Assembly (NCBI GenBank): GCA_905193765.1
Contig: CAJJPZ010000057.1
Coordinates: forward strand, 1-12,610
Origin: an uncultured Eubacterium sp.
GTDB lineage: Bacteria; Bacillota; Clostridia; Peptostreptococcales; Anaerovoracaceae
Length of the DNA: 12,610 nucleotides
Reading direction: 5' to 3'
Below, piece after piece: positions 11,813 to 12,610 of the stretch. The position numbers and the translations under genes are program-made. A model generated the notes under the pieces. The model was not told the origin of the DNA and searched no databases. It was given only the letters and a program-made list of their open reading frames with translations. The first letter of the stretch is position 1. The number at the start of each line of letters is the position of its first letter.

Positions 11813-12610
11813 TTACAGGTTGAATTCAGCCTTAACATCGATGATAGCTTCTTCGATGCACTTTAATACCTTATCTATAGTCTCATGACTCTGAGTGATA
11901 GGCGGCTCGATTCTTACTGTCTTGGCATTTACTAATGTACCAGCAGTCATGACGTGTCTTGCGAAGAGACCCTTAGTTACTTCGTATCCAACTTCTGCTT
12001 CTGGGAATTCCATGCAGATCAGCATACCAGCTCCTCTTACAGCCTTCAGAACTGTTGGGTATTTTTCCATCAGTTTGTTCAGACCTTCTAAGTAGTGATC
12101 TCCCTTTTCCTTTGACTGTCCAGGGATATCATGCTCGAGCATGTACTTGATAGTAGCGATGAATGCTGAGCAAGCCAGTGGGTTACCACCGAATGTCGGT
12201 GATCCGAGGATCCATGGGTTGCTGAACATCTTGCCCTTTTCACCAGTTCCGATACCTGACTGTTCATAAGTCCAAGGTCTTGCGATGATACCAGTGATAG
12301 GAACCAGACCACCTGATGTAGCCTTACCATAAGTCATGATGTCCGGAGTAACGTCTTCAACTTCGCATCTCCACATTGTACCAGTTCTACCCATACCAGT
12401 CTGGATTTCGTCGAAGATCAGGCAGCAGCCGTATTCGTCAGCGATAGCTCTGAGCTCTTTGAGGTATCCTTTAGGAGGGATGATAACTCCGCCTTCACCC
12501 TGGATAGGTTCAACGATGATAGCAGCAACTTTTTCACCTACAGCAACGAGGTTCTTAACTGCAGCTCTTGTAGCGTCAGCGTTACCATATTCAACGTGCT
12601 GTACCTGCTG
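11813..12610 (-). CDS. patA: class III aminotransferase, putrescine aminotransferase-like (partial, 5' end outside window)
   Basis: The C-terminal 265 residues of a fold-type I PLP aminotransferase; the frame is open to the right edge. The visible part has IIVEPIQGEGG (31-41), LIFDEIQTGMGRTG (64-77, with the cofactor-contacting Asp67), the PLP lysine in TYGKATSGGLVPI (Lys96), and SPTFGGNPLAC (137-147). The end, TAGTLVNAKTVRIEPPIT (222-239), closely follows E. coli putrescine aminotransferase YgjG/PatA as recalled (AGTLNNAKTIRIEPPLT), as does the EKG...GYE region. That enzyme converts putrescine and 2-oxoglutarate to 4-aminobutanal and glutamate. Other class III members (acetylornithine, GABA, lysine aminotransferases) remain possible. 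Codons are strongly biased to GCT, GTT, ACT, GGT, AGA and AAA, unlike the neighbours, suggesting high expression. The stop is TAA at 11813-11815, followed by the shared terminator. Confidence 0.85.
   Translation of the reverse strand, partial: QQVQHVEYGNADATRAAVKNLVAVGEKVAAIIVEPIQGEGGVIIPPKGYLKELRAIADEYGCCLIFDEIQTGMGRTGTMWRCEVEDVTPDIMTYGKATSGGLVPITGIIARPWTYEQSGIGTGEKGKMFSNPWILGSPTFGGNPLACSAFIATIKYMLEHDIPGQSKEKGDHYLEGLNKLMEKYPTVLKAVRGAGMLICMEFPEAEVGYEVTKGLFARHVMTAGTLVNAKTVRIEPPITQSHETIDKVLKCIEEAIIDVKAEFNL

Overview
The window reads as chromosome of a low- to mid-GC, Gram-positive anaerobe of the Clostridia. The signs are strong AGGAGG-type ribosome sites, an oxygen-sensitive [FeFe] hydrogenase, ScpA/ScpB condensin partners, an S11 carboxypeptidase and a BspA-type leucine-rich surface protein. 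The Anaerovoracaceae/Eubacteriales family XIII neighbourhood is a guess that the sequence alone cannot settle. Every gene but one (the acetyltransferase) lies on the minus strand, so the genes are read from right to left.

Left part (1-6000): an exported-protein region. It holds the start of a homologue of the Treponema pallidum lipoprotein Tp47 (cut by the left edge), a lipoprotein FAD:protein FMN transferase (ApbE/Ftp), and a 1331-residue secreted protein made of three BspA-type leucine-rich-repeat blocks separated by two bacterial Ig-like domains, with a basic C-terminal domain. The apbE and leucine-rich-repeat genes each have a TTGACA promoter with 17-base spacing. In both, a GTTAG...CTAAC inverted repeat lies immediately downstream of the predicted transcription start, and apbE has a second copy in its leader. 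The repeats resemble binding sites of DtxR/IdeR/MntR-type metal repressors. I infer one metal-responsive cell-surface regulon that includes extracytosolic flavinylation. The Tp47-like protein carries a DAVSRAT segment close to the DxxSGAT motif that ApbE modifies in FMN-binding domains, so it may be the local ApbE substrate. This is the most interesting hypothesis in the window.

Middle part (6000-10980): a co-directional run in the order [FeFe] hydrogenase (group B type), scpA, scpB, S11 D,D-carboxypeptidase, then an orphan PyrK-like FAD/[2Fe-2S] oxidoreductase with an extra cysteine-rich N-terminus. The hydrogenase, scpA and scpB are tightly packed (3-base gap, then an overlap). A hairpin with a T tract ends flush against the carboxypeptidase start, which suggests termination or attenuation there. 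scpA-scpB followed by a D,D-carboxypeptidase echoes the scpAB...dacB-spmAB neighbourhood of Bacillus subtilis. The hydrogenase promoter overlaps a partial match to the redox-sensor Rex site.

Right part (11000-12610): a divergent GNAT acetyltransferase on the plus strand. It is separated by a strong bidirectional terminator from a convergent class III aminotransferase, very like putrescine aminotransferase and cut by the right edge, whose codon use suggests high expression. No tRNA, rRNA, CRISPR array, insertion sequence or prophage gene was seen. No stretch longer than 300 bases lacks a gene.
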